The translations under genes and the position numbers were made by a program. Below the pieces are notes generated by a model. The model did no database searches, was not told the origin of the DNA, and worked only from the letters and a program-made list of their open reading frames with translations. A DNA stretch of 64,000 nt from Nicoliella spurrieriana (GTDB taxonomy: Bacteria; Bacillota; Bacilli; Lactobacillales; Lactobacillaceae): positions 62,001 to 126,000 of the forward strand of contig NZ_CP093360.1 in the NCBI RefSeq assembly GCF_023380205.1. Reading direction: 5' to 3'. Shown piece after piece: positions 1-8,888 of this stretch; position 1 is the first letter of the stretch, and each line of letters starts with the position of its first letter.

Positions 1-1214
1 TTCTTAATCCACTGGGTCCCCATTTTATCAGGACCACCAATCAACACTACTGTTTTTTGGGTATTCTTTGGCAAGCGGTTCGCAATTGCTTCTTGATTAA
101 AGCGGCCAATTTGTCGAAACACCCGAAAGTTGTCGCGCTGTTCCCACTGGTCAAATTTATCTTGATACAATAAGTTATTTTCATTACTGACACTATAAAA
201 AATGGTCGTCTTTAGATCGGGATTGCCATCAACAATTGAAAGCAGTGGTACGATGCCAATCCCACCGGCGATGATCATTAAATTATCGGGATGGTTTTCA
301 TTAATTACCGACTGATACATTCCAAAACCACCATTAATTACCACACTTTCATTCACCTGGATGGTAGCCAACTGCCTGGTGAAATCACCGTCACCCCTAA
401 TCGCTAATACTAATTCATTACTGTCGCTAGGGGCATTCACAATCGAAAAGGGGTGTGGTTCCTTCATCAATTTAACTTTCGGAAAGGATAAAAACACAAA
501 ATCACCAGGATAAATATCCAAATGTTTATGCAATTTTAAGGTTAACTGTCTAACGTTTGGTTTGATTTCTACATTATTGATTAGTTTGGCAGTAATTAAC
601 CGGCGGTGGACAAACGTCATTGCATACGCTCCGAATACGAATAAAGAAGCTGCAACAAATAGCACCGTAAATGGAACGATTTGGCGAATATACGGAATCA
701 ATAACACGTGAATAAAGATCAATCCCGTTGCGACTACGTTTAAACGGTGGATTAAAATTGATACCTCATGCTTAAACACCCGCTCCAGTGATTGCTTAAT
801 CCATCTTAACGCCGGGACTCGATTCGTTAACCAACCCGCCATAAAAATCATCGAGTATAGTCCTAACCCAATGAATAAGTATAGTGCCCAATTCCCAGTT
901 AGTTTAATCCACCCATCAGAGCGGAGGTTACTTTTATGCAGGTATGCTAAAACAATTGCTGCTAAACTAAGAATTCCATGAATCATGTAGGCATTCGGAA
1001 GGCCGATTAAACGATCTAACCATTTCGGACGGGTTGAAATATACATCGCAAGTAACATCCATGAGTACGCAATCGTTCCGAATAAAATCATTGTTTTATC
1101 CTGATTGTAAATTGCTGGCAACCCGGCACTAAGGGTTTGAACGAATGGAAATGGAACCAAAAAGATGGCAACTAGCCAAGTAAGCCCCAGTAAATATCGA
1201 TTACTATTCAGCAT
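1..1214 (-). CDS. Ferric-reductase-like transmembrane flavoprotein (partial)
   Basis: Reading the minus strand from an ATG at 1214 gives about 404 residues with no stop before the window edge, so the C-terminus is missing. The N-terminal half contains about six hydrophobic segments with histidines, as in ferric-reductase-like membrane domains. The second half reads as a ferredoxin-NADP-reductase-type module with HPFSIVNAP (FAD binding), IIAGGIGIVPLLS (NAD(P) binding) and a late VVLIGGPDKMG. A strong AGGGGGAC ribosome site precedes the ATG, which overlaps the 3' end of apbE. The inferred role is moving electrons from cytosolic NAD(P)H through the membrane to a flavin or metal acceptor. The final acceptor is not shown by the sequence. 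Confidence 0.8.
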   Translation of the reverse strand, partial: MLNSNRYLLGLTWLVAIFLVPFPFVQTLSAGLPAIYNQDKTMILFGTIAYSWMLLAMYISTRPKWLDRLIGLPNAYMIHGILSLAAIVLAYLHKSNLRSDGWIKLTGNWALYLFIGLGLYSMIFMAGWLTNRVPALRWIKQSLERVFKHEVSILIHRLNVVATGLIFIHVLLIPYIRQIVPFTVLFVAASLFVFGAYAMTFVHRRLITAKLINNVEIKPNVRQLTLKLHKHLDIYPGDFVFLSFPKVKLMKEPHPFSIVNAPSDSNELVLAIRGDGDFTRQLATIQVNESVVINGGFGMYQSVINENHPDNLMIIAGGIGIVPLLSIVDGNPDLKTTIFYSVSNENNLLYQDKFDQWEQRDNFRVFRQIGRFNQEAIANRLPKNTQKTVVLIGGPDKMGTQWIK

Positions 1215-1977
1215 CAGTAATTGTCCCCCTAATAAAATAACTTAGTCGTTGGTTTTGATTCACAAAGCACCCGGTCAAATGGTGCTGTTCAATTAAACGC
1301 CGTAGCTCTAATTCACCAGCTGCAATGCCAGCCGTTGCCCAGCAATCAGCATTCGTAAGGTCACTAGCATACATCGTTACCTGAAGTAAATCATTTGAAC
1401 CACTAATCCGAATGTGGGCTCCACGCTTACTGAATCCAGATGTTGCCACCGCGCCATTTTTGAATTGATAACTAGCCACTAGTTGTAAACGATCAATGGG
1501 GCTTTCAATCCCAATCTGCCATTGAAAGCCATTTTGACTAGCAAATTGAAGATCGCCACCACCGTTTAGGCTGACACCATCAATAAATTGATTTCGCAAC
1601 AATGGTCGCATTAACTGATCAAAAATTGTTTCAATTGCCCAGCCCTTCACATACCCTAATGGATCGTAATGATTAAATTCATCAGTGGCGTTAAAATACC
1701 CGTCACTATTGTGCTTCATCACTTGGCATTGATCATAAATGAACCGGAATTCAGCATCGGTGTTTAAAATCTGTTGATTGCCACGGTTGAATTCGCTAAC
1801 CAGACTATGGTCTAAAAATGTTGAATAACGTTGGTTAATTTGCTCTAATCGATACAAAACGGGCTTAATCAATGACTGAACCGTTGATTGAACTTGCTCG
1901 CTGTCCTGACCCGCAACGCTAATTGTAAACGGAATCGTCATTGATTCCACTACCGTTGATTTAATAATTGTGTCCAT
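1204..1977 (-). CDS. apbE: FAD:protein FMN transferase (ApbE family)
   Basis: This 257-residue protein has the ApbE landmarks DPLGYVKGWAIE and NGGGDLQF in the middle and ATSGFSKRGAH later. The family attaches FMN covalently to Thr or Ser of FMN_bind domains using FAD and Mg. It is shorter than typical ApbE and has no obvious signal peptide or lipobox, which is odd because its likely substrate, the adjacent FMN-binding protein, carries an export signal. The start has GGAGAG upstream and lies only a few bases after the stop of the FMN-binding gene. Its own 3' end overlaps the reductase gene, so the three are tightly coupled. Confidence 0.88.
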   Translation of the reverse strand: MDTIIKSTVVESMTIPFTISVAGQDSEQVQSTVQSLIKPVLYRLEQINQRYSTFLDHSLVSEFNRGNQQILNTDAEFRFIYDQCQVMKHNSDGYFNATDEFNHYDPLGYVKGWAIETIFDQLMRPLLRNQFIDGVSLNGGGDLQFASQNGFQWQIGIESPIDRLQLVASYQFKNGAVATSGFSKRGAHIRISGSNDLLQVTMYASDLTNADCWATAGIAAGELELRRLIEQHHLTGCFVNQNQRLSYFIRGTITDAE

Positions 1978-1980
1978 ATT

Positions 1981-2436
1981 TTAACTCTCCGCTTTGGTGA
2001 TGGCATCCTGTAATGAACCGGTAAACCCACCATAAGTTTCGGTGGCTCCAGAGACTTGATTAATCTTTGCACTTTGCTTTTGCAGGGCTTCCTTAGTATA
2101 AATTGGCAATGCCTGCTCGTTAATTTCGTCTGACTTGCCACCTTCGGGATGCTTTAATACCGTAATGTTACTAATTTTATTATTTTTAACTACCATTTTA
2201 ACCTGAACGTCGCCATGGCGTGTCTCAGTAGCAGCCCCGGTGTATGTCCCGTTTTTTAATTGTTTTTTATTATTCCCATCACTACTCCCGCTACTGCTGG
2301 TTTGACTTGCGGTTTGTGACTGGGGACTAGTCGTTACCGTTTGCTGCTTTCGATCAAAGAAAACGGTATACCCTTCAATTATTACGGCCAGCAAGACCGC
2401 AATTGAAATTAATAATACGCTCAGTTTTTTCATCAT
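1981..2436 (-). CDS. Membrane-anchored FMN-binding domain protein
   Basis: This 151-residue protein has an N-terminal hydrophobic segment (residues 4-22), a Ser/Gln/Thr-rich spacer, and a C-terminal FMN_bind domain (about 62-150). VSGATETYGGF near residue 128 contains the SGAT flavinylation motif, with the Thr as the expected FMN acceptor. TAGGAGTT precedes the first of two ATG codons. It is the first gene of the apbE-reductase operon. The likely role is an extracytoplasmic flavoprotein electron carrier fed by the downstream membrane reductase, resembling parts of flavin-based extracellular electron transfer systems. The terminal acceptor is unknown. Confidence 0.82.
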   Translation of the reverse strand: MMKKLSVLLISIAVLLAVIIEGYTVFFDRKQQTVTTSPQSQTASQTSSSGSSDGNNKKQLKNGTYTGAATETRHGDVQVKMVVKNNKISNITVLKHPEGGKSDEINEQALPIYTKEALQKQSAKINQVSGATETYGGFTGSLQDAITKAES

Positions 2437-2543
2437 TTCAAATAACTCCTAAACATAATGAATTATGAATAGATTACTAGCTAAATTTTAACGATTAATA
2501 AAATAAATCATAATTTTTAGATAAAAAAGTTTAAAAAATACAA

Positions 2544-2577
2544 AAAGGCGAACCGATATGAACATCGATTCGCCTTT
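2544..2577 (-). terminator. Intrinsic terminator after amidohydrolase
   Basis: The arms AAAGGCGAA (2544-2552) and TTCGCCTTT (2569-2577) form a perfect 9-bp stem. On the minus strand a T-rich stretch follows. It ends the 2583-3758 gene. Confidence 0.75.
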
Positions 2578-2582
2578 AGTTA

Positions 2583-3758
2583 TTAATACTTACGCTTTCC
2601 GTGTTGATAAACCTGTTTATCTTCCTGCGCAACCGCTTGAACGTCTGCTAGTGGATTTCCCTTAAGAACCAAGAAATCAGCAAACTTACCCACTTCTAAC
2701 GTCCCATAATCAGTTAACTTCATTAGTTCAGCTGAGCGAGTTGACGCAGTCAATGCGTCAAAGTTACTCATCCCTAATTTATTAACCATCAAGTCAAACT
2801 CACGTGGCGTTGAACCAAAGTAAGTGTAAGGACACCCAGCATCAGTTCCAAGCACTAACTTAACGCCGGCCTTATAAGCCTTCTTAAAGTTCCGATAACC
2901 GGCCTCGGTACATGCGGTGTTCTTAGCCACTTCCCAGTCAGGCAGTTCGTCACTATGGTCCACAATACTCTGTGCAACGGTCAAAGTAGGGGTTAAATAG
3001 ATTCCATGATCAACTAACATTTGAATTTCTTCATCATTAATGTAGTAGCCATGTTCAATTGAATCGACACCGGCTTCGATTGCATTTAAAATTCCGGGAT
3101 TTGCTTCAGCATGGGCAGCAACAATGGAACCCTTACTGTGGGTTTCTTCAACCGCGACCTTCATTTCTGGAACCTTTAATTGGGGTTGGACCATGTTGTC
3201 ATTAATCGACATTACCCCGCCAGTAGCCATGACCTTAATACATTGTGCTCCTTCGGCGAAGTTTTTCCGCACGCCCTTCCGCATTTCATCGGGAGAATCA
3301 ACGGCATTCCCACCATGGAACAAGACCCCATGGCCACCAGTCATTGTCATTGGTTCCCCTGCTGGCATGATGGCTGGCACCTGATCTAATTTCCCGGTTG
3401 CTTGTAGCTTTGCAAGAGTCCGGTCCACCCCATATGAGCTTCCACATTCACGAACGTAGGTCACCCCAGACTTCATGAGTTCGTGGAGGTGTTGAATCGA
3501 ACGGGTCACGACCGTCACAATATCAGCACTTCCGTCCCCATCATGACTGGATGGATCTAATGAAGTATGCGTATGGGCATTAATCATCCCCGGCATTACA
3601 TATTGGCCGTTTAGATCAATTGCCTCTTCAGGAGCAGTCCCAGTCCCGACCTGGGTAATCTTACCCGTTGTGGAATCAACCGAGAACCAACTATCGTTAA
3701 CGACCTGATTATCTTTTCCATTAAATAAATTAAAGTTACTGTAGAAAACATCTGCCAT
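2583..3758 (-). CDS. Amidohydrolase, imidazolonepropionase/Xaa-Pro dipeptidase-like (copy A)
   Basis: This 391-residue protein of the metal-dependent amidohydrolase superfamily shows NAHTHTSLD (HxH metal ligands), IKVMATGGV (Lys expected to be carboxylated), VAAHAEANPG (His), SIEHGYY (His) and LGTDAGCPY (catalytic Asp). It ends in the usual GTLEVGKFADFLVL strand. Relatives include Xaa-Pro dipeptidases and HutI-like enzymes, so peptide or N-acyl amino acid hydrolysis is likely, with the substrate undetermined. The ATG at 3758 is chosen because it has an AAAAGAG site and the residues before it do not align with the paralogs. It lies just downstream of a membrane transporter and is one of three paralogs in 13 kb. 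Confidence 0.85.
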   Translation of the reverse strand: MADVFYSNFNLFNGKDNQVVNDSWFSVDSTTGKITQVGTGTAPEEAIDLNGQYVMPGMINAHTHTSLDPSSHDGDGSADIVTVVTRSIQHLHELMKSGVTYVRECGSSYGVDRTLAKLQATGKLDQVPAIMPAGEPMTMTGGHGVLFHGGNAVDSPDEMRKGVRKNFAEGAQCIKVMATGGVMSINDNMVQPQLKVPEMKVAVEETHSKGSIVAAHAEANPGILNAIEAGVDSIEHGYYINDEEIQMLVDHGIYLTPTLTVAQSIVDHSDELPDWEVAKNTACTEAGYRNFKKAYKAGVKLVLGTDAGCPYTYFGSTPREFDLMVNKLGMSNFDALTASTRSAELMKLTDYGTLEVGKFADFLVLKGNPLADVQAVAQEDKQVYQHGKRKY

Positions 3759-3783
3759 CTTATTCACTCTTTTCAAAAGAATT

Positions 3784-4962
3784 TTATAGTAATTTGAGAA
3801 AAATTGAAGCAATGATTACGGAAGCAACTGAAACGGTGGCAAACCCACCCACTAACATTTTAGGTAGGGTATGGTTCAAGACAAACGTTTCTTCATCCTT
3901 AGTCTTAGCAATGTTTTTAGCTGATTCGTGTGTCACAATGTAATCAGCAGGAAAACCAAACAATGCAGTTAACGCACTCGCAAATGCCATCGATTTTGAC
4001 ATCCCCAGTGGCTTGGCTAATAGGAATGAGGCTAAGAACATCCCAAAGATTCCCAAAATGATCATCGTAATAATTGGAACTAAAATGCTAGTCAGGTTTT
4101 GTGGCGTAACGGCCGCCAAGAAGGAGAAAATGTATAGCAATAATCCATACATAAACCAGTTGAAGACCCCGGCTTTTTCCAAAACGTGATCATCTAAGAT
4201 TCCAAACTGGTGAGCAACCACCCCAACGACCAAACAAACGATGAATTTATTAATGACGTTGTTCAAAAGCGTCCCACCGATCCAAAGTGACAATGCAGAT
4301 AATAACATTACCAAGAAAATTTGAAAAGCGGGGGTTTTATAAGCTGAAAATCTCTGATTGGTAGTTAAACTTTTAACGACTTCATGGGCATCAACAGATT
4401 CCTTGACCTCGCCCTTATTACCGGAGCGATAAACCCCAAGGAGCCGTTTGCCCTCCTTCTTTAACAAAAAGGCAGTCAGTGGATAACCAATGATACTGTG
4501 TACAACAAACATTGAAACCGGAAATGAAATTAATTCCGTAATATGTTGGGCTTTTAGACCATTACTCATTAAGAAAGCAGCAACGATTCCACCAGTCAAT
4601 GGTGGCACACTAGCAATTACCGTGTGCCAATTAAATAGTAGTAATCCACCACCCATGGCTAAAATCACGGTCCCAAGTACCCCAGAGAGTGCAACCACAA
4701 CGGAACGCCATTGATCAACCAATACCTTTAGGTCCATTAGGGTTCCCATATGGATTAAAAGGGCTGCTTGGATGACTTCCACAAAATTAGGGGTAAATGA
4801 AGCAATTTCCGTGATATTTTTAGGAATAATCGTCCAATATCCAATCAAAAATAGCACCGCGGTGACAAATACCGACGGGATATAAGCCTTACTTAACGTT
4901 GATACCCATTCACCAATAAATAGAAACATCATTACAATTGTTAACGCAACCACAATACTCAT
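3784..4962 (-). CDS. Multi-pass membrane transporter of unrecognised substrate
   Basis: This 392-residue protein has roughly ten to eleven hydrophobic helices and a charged central loop (KKEGKRLLGVYRSGNKGEVKE), resembling secondary transporters of the GltS or 2-hydroxycarboxylate type in general shape. No decisive motif was recognised. The ATG at 4962 follows GGAGTGG with six bases of spacing. A TTG fifteen bases upstream overlaps that site and is less likely. It is sandwiched between two near-duplicate amidohydrolases on the same strand. The context suggests it imports the substrate that those enzymes cleave, or exports a product. Confidence 0.6.
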   Translation of the reverse strand: MSIVVALTIVMMFLFIGEWVSTLSKAYIPSVFVTAVLFLIGYWTIIPKNITEIASFTPNFVEVIQAALLIHMGTLMDLKVLVDQWRSVVVALSGVLGTVILAMGGGLLLFNWHTVIASVPPLTGGIVAAFLMSNGLKAQHITELISFPVSMFVVHSIIGYPLTAFLLKKEGKRLLGVYRSGNKGEVKESVDAHEVVKSLTTNQRFSAYKTPAFQIFLVMLLSALSLWIGGTLLNNVINKFIVCLVVGVVAHQFGILDDHVLEKAGVFNWFMYGLLLYIFSFLAAVTPQNLTSILVPIITMIILGIFGMFLASFLLAKPLGMSKSMAFASALTALFGFPADYIVTHESAKNIAKTKDEETFVLNHTLPKMLVGGFATVSVASVIIASIFLKLL

Positions 4963-5002
4963 TATACACCACTCCAATCAATTCGGTACCTTCTCGATTA
5001 AG

Positions 5003-6184
5003 CTAAAATTGACGTTGTCCGTGTTGATAAACCTGTTTGTCTGGCTGTTGAACCGCCTTAATATCTTCCAACGGATTCGTCTTTAGAACTAAAAAGTCAG
5101 CGTATTTACCGGCTTCGATTGTGCCATACTCGGATAGCTTCATTAACTCAGCTGAGTGGCGCGAAGTAGAAAGGGCATCAAAATTAGACATTCCCAATTT
5201 ATTGACCATTAATTCAAATTCAACTGGGGTCGCATTGAAGTATGCATATGGACAACCCGCATCGGTTCCTAACGCAATCTTCACCCCTGCTTGATAAGCA
5301 TTCTTAAAGTTTTTAAACCCGACCTCCATACATTGTCGGTTTTTAGCAACTTCCCAATCAGGAAGTTCATCACTATGATCATCAACGCTCTTAACGACCG
5401 AAATGGTTGGCACTAAGTAAATGTGTTTCTTAATCATCAATTGAATTTCTTCATCTGTTACATAGTCACCATGTTCAATCGAATCCACCCCCGCTTCGAT
5501 CGCATTCATAATGCCAGGATTAGCTTCAGCATGGGCGGCAACGATTGATCCTTTACTATGAGTCTCTTCAACGGCAACTTTAATTTCTGGCACCTTCAAT
5601 TGTGGTTGTAACATATTATCATTGATCGACATGATTCCACCAGTTGCCATAACCTTAATGCATTCGGCTCCCTCAGCAAAGTTGGTCCGCACGCCCTTCC
5701 GCATTTCATCGGGAGAATCGACTTCGTTCCCACCGTGAAATAAAATGCCATGCCCACCAGTCATCGTCATTGGCGCCCCTGATGGCATAATTCTCGGCAC
5801 CTGCGGTAATTTACCAGTCCGCTGTAATCTGGCAAGGTCCCGATCGATTCCATATGAGCTTCCACAACCACGGACATATGTAACCCCCGATTTAAGGAGT
5901 GAACGTAAATGCTGAATGGCCCGTGTCGTAACAGTTACGATGTCCGCAAAACCATCACCATCATGGCTAAATGGATCTAAGGTTACATGGGTATGAGCAT
6001 TTACCATCCCTGGCATTAAGTATTGCCCAGCTAGATCAACTTCTGAATCAGCTTGTGGTGCTTTCCCCTGCCCCACTTCAGTAATCTTACCAGTAGCTTC
6101 ATCCACTAGGACCCAAGCATCGGCTAGGGTTTCATCCTTCGTTCCTACAAATACGTTCACGTTCTTAAATAACTTTACCTTCAT
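5003..6184 (-). CDS. Amidohydrolase, imidazolonepropionase/Xaa-Pro dipeptidase-like (copy B)
   Basis: This 393-residue paralog of the 2583-3758 enzyme keeps the same metal and catalytic motifs: NAHTHVTLD, IKVMATGGI, VAAHAEANPG, SIEHGDY and LGTDAGCPY. The two are very similar along their whole length, which suggests local duplication around the transporter gene. The ATG at 6184 (MKVKLFKN) has GGGAGTG upstream. Upstream in-frame codons lie in the AT-rich leader and were not used. It is the first gene of the amidohydrolase-transporter-amidohydrolase row. Substrate specificity cannot be told from sequence. Confidence 0.85.
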   Translation of the reverse strand: MKVKLFKNVNVFVGTKDETLADAWVLVDEATGKITEVGQGKAPQADSEVDLAGQYLMPGMVNAHTHVTLDPFSHDGDGFADIVTVTTRAIQHLRSLLKSGVTYVRGCGSSYGIDRDLARLQRTGKLPQVPRIMPSGAPMTMTGGHGILFHGGNEVDSPDEMRKGVRTNFAEGAECIKVMATGGIMSINDNMLQPQLKVPEIKVAVEETHSKGSIVAAHAEANPGIMNAIEAGVDSIEHGDYVTDEEIQLMIKKHIYLVPTISVVKSVDDHSDELPDWEVAKNRQCMEVGFKNFKNAYQAGVKIALGTDAGCPYAYFNATPVEFELMVNKLGMSNFDALSTSRHSAELMKLSEYGTIEAGKYADFLVLKTNPLEDIKAVQQPDKQVYQHGQRQF

Positions 6185-6377
6185 AAACACGCACTCCCTT
6201 AGCGTTTGAATGTTATTTTTGATAACATCAATTAAATTGGGATAATTATACAATTTTAAATAAGAGACGTCAATGTCATTTTTAATCTTTTTCTAATAAT
6301 AAATTCTAATAATTAGCGAAATAAGCATTTAATCAATGTTATTTTCTAATTTTAAATTAATTTAAGCTTAAAAATAA

Positions 6378-6408
6378 TTGCATATTATTTTTTAAAGTGT
6401 AATATAAT
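6378..6408 (+). promoter_or_regulatory. Possible promoter in the 6185-6534 spacer
   Basis: TTGCAT (6378-6383) and TATAAT (6403-6408) are separated by 19 bp, which is long. The 350-bp spacer between divergent genes is very AT-rich. No other clear signal was seen, apart from the AGAGGTGAT ribosome site just before 6535. Confidence 0.35.
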
Positions 6409-6534
6409 GCATATATATAAATAACTTTTATATTTTAACGTTGTTAGCTAGTTCAATTTCATTAATTAATGATGATTTTGGATGCAAATTGTAATAAAAT
6501 GTCCCATTTAATCTAATCAAGAGGTGATCTTCAT

Positions 6535-7704
6535 ATGGATTTATCAAAAATTATCAACAGTAATATTGCTGGAATCGAGCCAGAGGGAATTTCTACATTT
6601 AGTCAACAGATTGCTGGCACCCCCGATTTAATCAAATTAACGGTCGGGGAACCAGACTTTAAGACCCCTGAACACATTAAAGCAGCTGCTATTAAAGCCA
6701 TCAATACCGATCAAACCCACTACACAGCCCCAGAAGGTGCAATTGAAACCAGACGGGCTGCATCTGATTTTCTAGCTAAGAAATACGATGTCCATTATGA
6801 ACCTGAGTCAGAGATCGTTATCACAATCGGGGTTAGCGAGGCCATCTTAGATGTTTATCTAGCACTGTTGAACCCTGGCGATGAAATCTTGATACCAGCC
6901 CCAGCCTTTCCGGTGTACGCCGGAGCAGTTCAAGTGGCTGGTGGTAAGGTCGTTTTCATTGATACTTCCAATGACGGCTTCAAGCTTACCGCTGATAAAC
7001 TAGCCGAAACGTTGCAACACCATCCAAATGCAAAGGGATTAATTCTTACATGTCCCAATAATCCAACGGGCCGGACGTATAGTGAAGCTGAATTAAAGGC
7101 CATTGCGGATGTCGTTAAAAATTATGACACCATCGTCATTAGTGATGAAATCTATAGTGAAATTACCTATGGTGGTCAACACCATTCGTTCGCTAAGTAC
7201 CTGCGCGATCAAACAATCGTCTTTAACGGACTATCAAAATCACATGCAATGACCGGGTGGCGATTAGGGGTTATCTTTGCCCCAGCTCCACTTATGAAGC
7301 AACTTAAAAAAGTCCATTTATTTAATACCTATAACATTTCAGCATTTATTCAGGCCGCTGCCATCGAGGCATTCACCAACGGGATTAACGATGCAGCTCC
7401 AATGAGGGATGTTTATAAACAACGCCGTGACTTAGTAACTAGTGCGTTAGCATCGGTAGGCATCAGCGTTGTTAATCCGGAAGGGGCATTTTACATTTTT
7501 GCAAAGGTTCCGGATAACTTTGATGGCACTAGCGTTGATTTTTGCCTGGCACTGGCGCGAGATGCTCACGTTGGTGTGGTTCCTGGTTCAGCATTCGGCC
7601 CTGGTGGTGAAGGATACTTCAGAATCAGTTACGCAGCTAGTTTTGATGATCTAACGGAGTCAATGAACAGAATCAAGTCCTTTTTAGCAGTTAAAAACGA
7701 CTAA
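6535..7704 (+). CDS. Class I/II PLP-dependent aminotransferase
   Basis: This 389-residue fold-type I aminotransferase has LTVGEPDFKTP near the N-terminus, CPNNPTGRTYS near residue 178, VISDEIYSEI near residue 200, the PLP lysine in GLSKSHAMTGWRLG (about residue 235), and a C-terminal RISYAAS arginine motif. It resembles the AspC/PatA/AraT group that handles aromatic, aspartate or N-acetyl-diaminopimelate substrates. The exact substrate is not settled. An ideal AGAGGTGAT ribosome site precedes the ATG. The gene is monocistronic, with its own terminator. A role in amino-acid catabolism fits the peptidase genes around it. Confidence 0.85.
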   Translation: MDLSKIINSNIAGIEPEGISTFSQQIAGTPDLIKLTVGEPDFKTPEHIKAAAIKAINTDQTHYTAPEGAIETRRAASDFLAKKYDVHYEPESEIVITIGVSEAILDVYLALLNPGDEILIPAPAFPVYAGAVQVAGGKVVFIDTSNDGFKLTADKLAETLQHHPNAKGLILTCPNNPTGRTYSEAELKAIADVVKNYDTIVISDEIYSEITYGGQHHSFAKYLRDQTIVFNGLSKSHAMTGWRLGVIFAPAPLMKQLKKVHLFNTYNISAFIQAAAIEAFTNGINDAAPMRDVYKQRRDLVTSALASVGISVVNPEGAFYIFAKVPDNFDGTSVDFCLALARDAHVGVVPGSAFGPGGEGYFRISYAASFDDLTESMNRIKSFLAVKND

Positions 7705-7710
7705 TTAATT

Positions 7711-7752
7711 AAAAAGTCCCAACCTAGTTATTTACTAGGCTGGGACTTTTTA
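7711..7752 (+). terminator. Intrinsic terminator
   Basis: AAAAAGTCCCAACCTAG pairs with CTAGGCTGGGACTTTTT around a 7-nt loop, giving a long stem with an A tract before and a T tract after. It serves the aminotransferase. Confidence 0.9.
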
Positions 7753-7834
7753 GTTTACAATGATTAGATTCATCCTATTTAAAAATATAGATGATAATAA
7801 TTTTACAATTTTTCATGATTTAGTTCCCTTTGCT

Positions 7835-8704
7835 TTATTTTTCATTTTCAACCCATGGCCGTGCAACATAGCCCGTGTGAGTGGATCTAGCATAGATACT
7901 TGAAACCTGAACCCGTGGTGGCCAACTTTCAATCATCTTATCCTTCCCTAAGTAAAGCGCAACGTGCCAAATGGTTTTAGTTCCTGGTTGGTAGTAGAAG
8001 ATTAAGTCGCCACGCTTCCGTTGATTGAACGGAACAAACTTAAATTTCTTAGAAGCCCATAGTCGACGGGAGTTCCATTCGTTACCTGGGTGGGCGTGTT
8101 GAATTGCACTAACGGGGGCGGGGTTAATTCCACCGGCATAAAGCGCTTGAACCACCAATCCTGAACAATCATTCCCATAGGCAGGACTCGATGAAGCCCC
8201 GTAAATATAAGGACGTCCCAAGTATTTATAAGCCTGCTTAATTGCGGCTTCAATATGTGCTTTCCGTCCCTGGGTGATCTTAGCACCCAATGGGGCTACA
8301 TATCTATCAATGCTGTAAAATTGCGAACGCTTAAAGCCCAACTTTACCCATGTGTTCACGTCAACATTGCCAGTTGCTTTTAAATGGTGTTTCTTTTGGA
8401 AGTTTTTGACTGCATTTTTAGCTGCATAATTATATTCATAGTGACCAGTTCCTAAGGGGCCCATATTAACGCCAACTTTACGCATTACCATTTCAGTTTT
8501 AATACCTTCATAACCCAGTTTGACGGTATAGCCGACCTTCCCAACTGGTTGAATTTGTTTACTTGCGATTTGATAATAGCGCTTTGGGTTTTGATAAACC
8601 CTTTGTTTGGCCTTTACGGAGTTGGAACTATTCAGACCAATTCCCAATGATGCTAAAATAGAAACTGCTCCTAATGCAGCCAAAACCCTTCTCCACTTTA
8701 CCAT
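7835..8704 (-). CDS. Secreted NlpC/P60 peptidoglycan endopeptidase with PG-binding domain
   Basis: This 289-residue protein has an N-terminal signal peptide (hydrophobic stretch about 7-25, cleaved near SVKA). A peptidoglycan-binding-like domain follows (about 55-125, with AAKNAVKNFQKKHHLKATGNVDVNTWVKLGF). The C-terminal NlpC/P60 domain (about 155-285) has the catalytic Cys in GNDCSGLVVQAL and the His in TIWHVALYLG. It probably cuts stem peptides during wall turnover. GAAGAAGGAAA precedes the ATG. It is divergent from the next secreted protein gene and has no operon partner. Confidence 0.88.
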   Translation of the reverse strand: MVKWRRVLAALGAVSILASLGIGLNSSNSVKAKQRVYQNPKRYYQIASKQIQPVGKVGYTVKLGYEGIKTEMVMRKVGVNMGPLGTGHYEYNYAAKNAVKNFQKKHHLKATGNVDVNTWVKLGFKRSQFYSIDRYVAPLGAKITQGRKAHIEAAIKQAYKYLGRPYIYGASSSPAYGNDCSGLVVQALYAGGINPAPVSAIQHAHPGNEWNSRRLWASKKFKFVPFNQRKRGDLIFYYQPGTKTIWHVALYLGKDKMIESWPPRVQVSSIYARSTHTGYVARPWVENEK

Positions 8705-8888
8705 TTAAATTTCCTTCTTCCGTTATGTAAAATTTAAGAATTCATTAACATATTAACACTACCCATAATTTTTTAATATAAAAATATTATATTTTACCAA
8801 ACCCTTTACATTTTCTTAATGTTTTAATACAATTTAAAATAATTGTTTCAATCTGTAATTAATTAATAATCAGAGGGAAGTATCTTTT

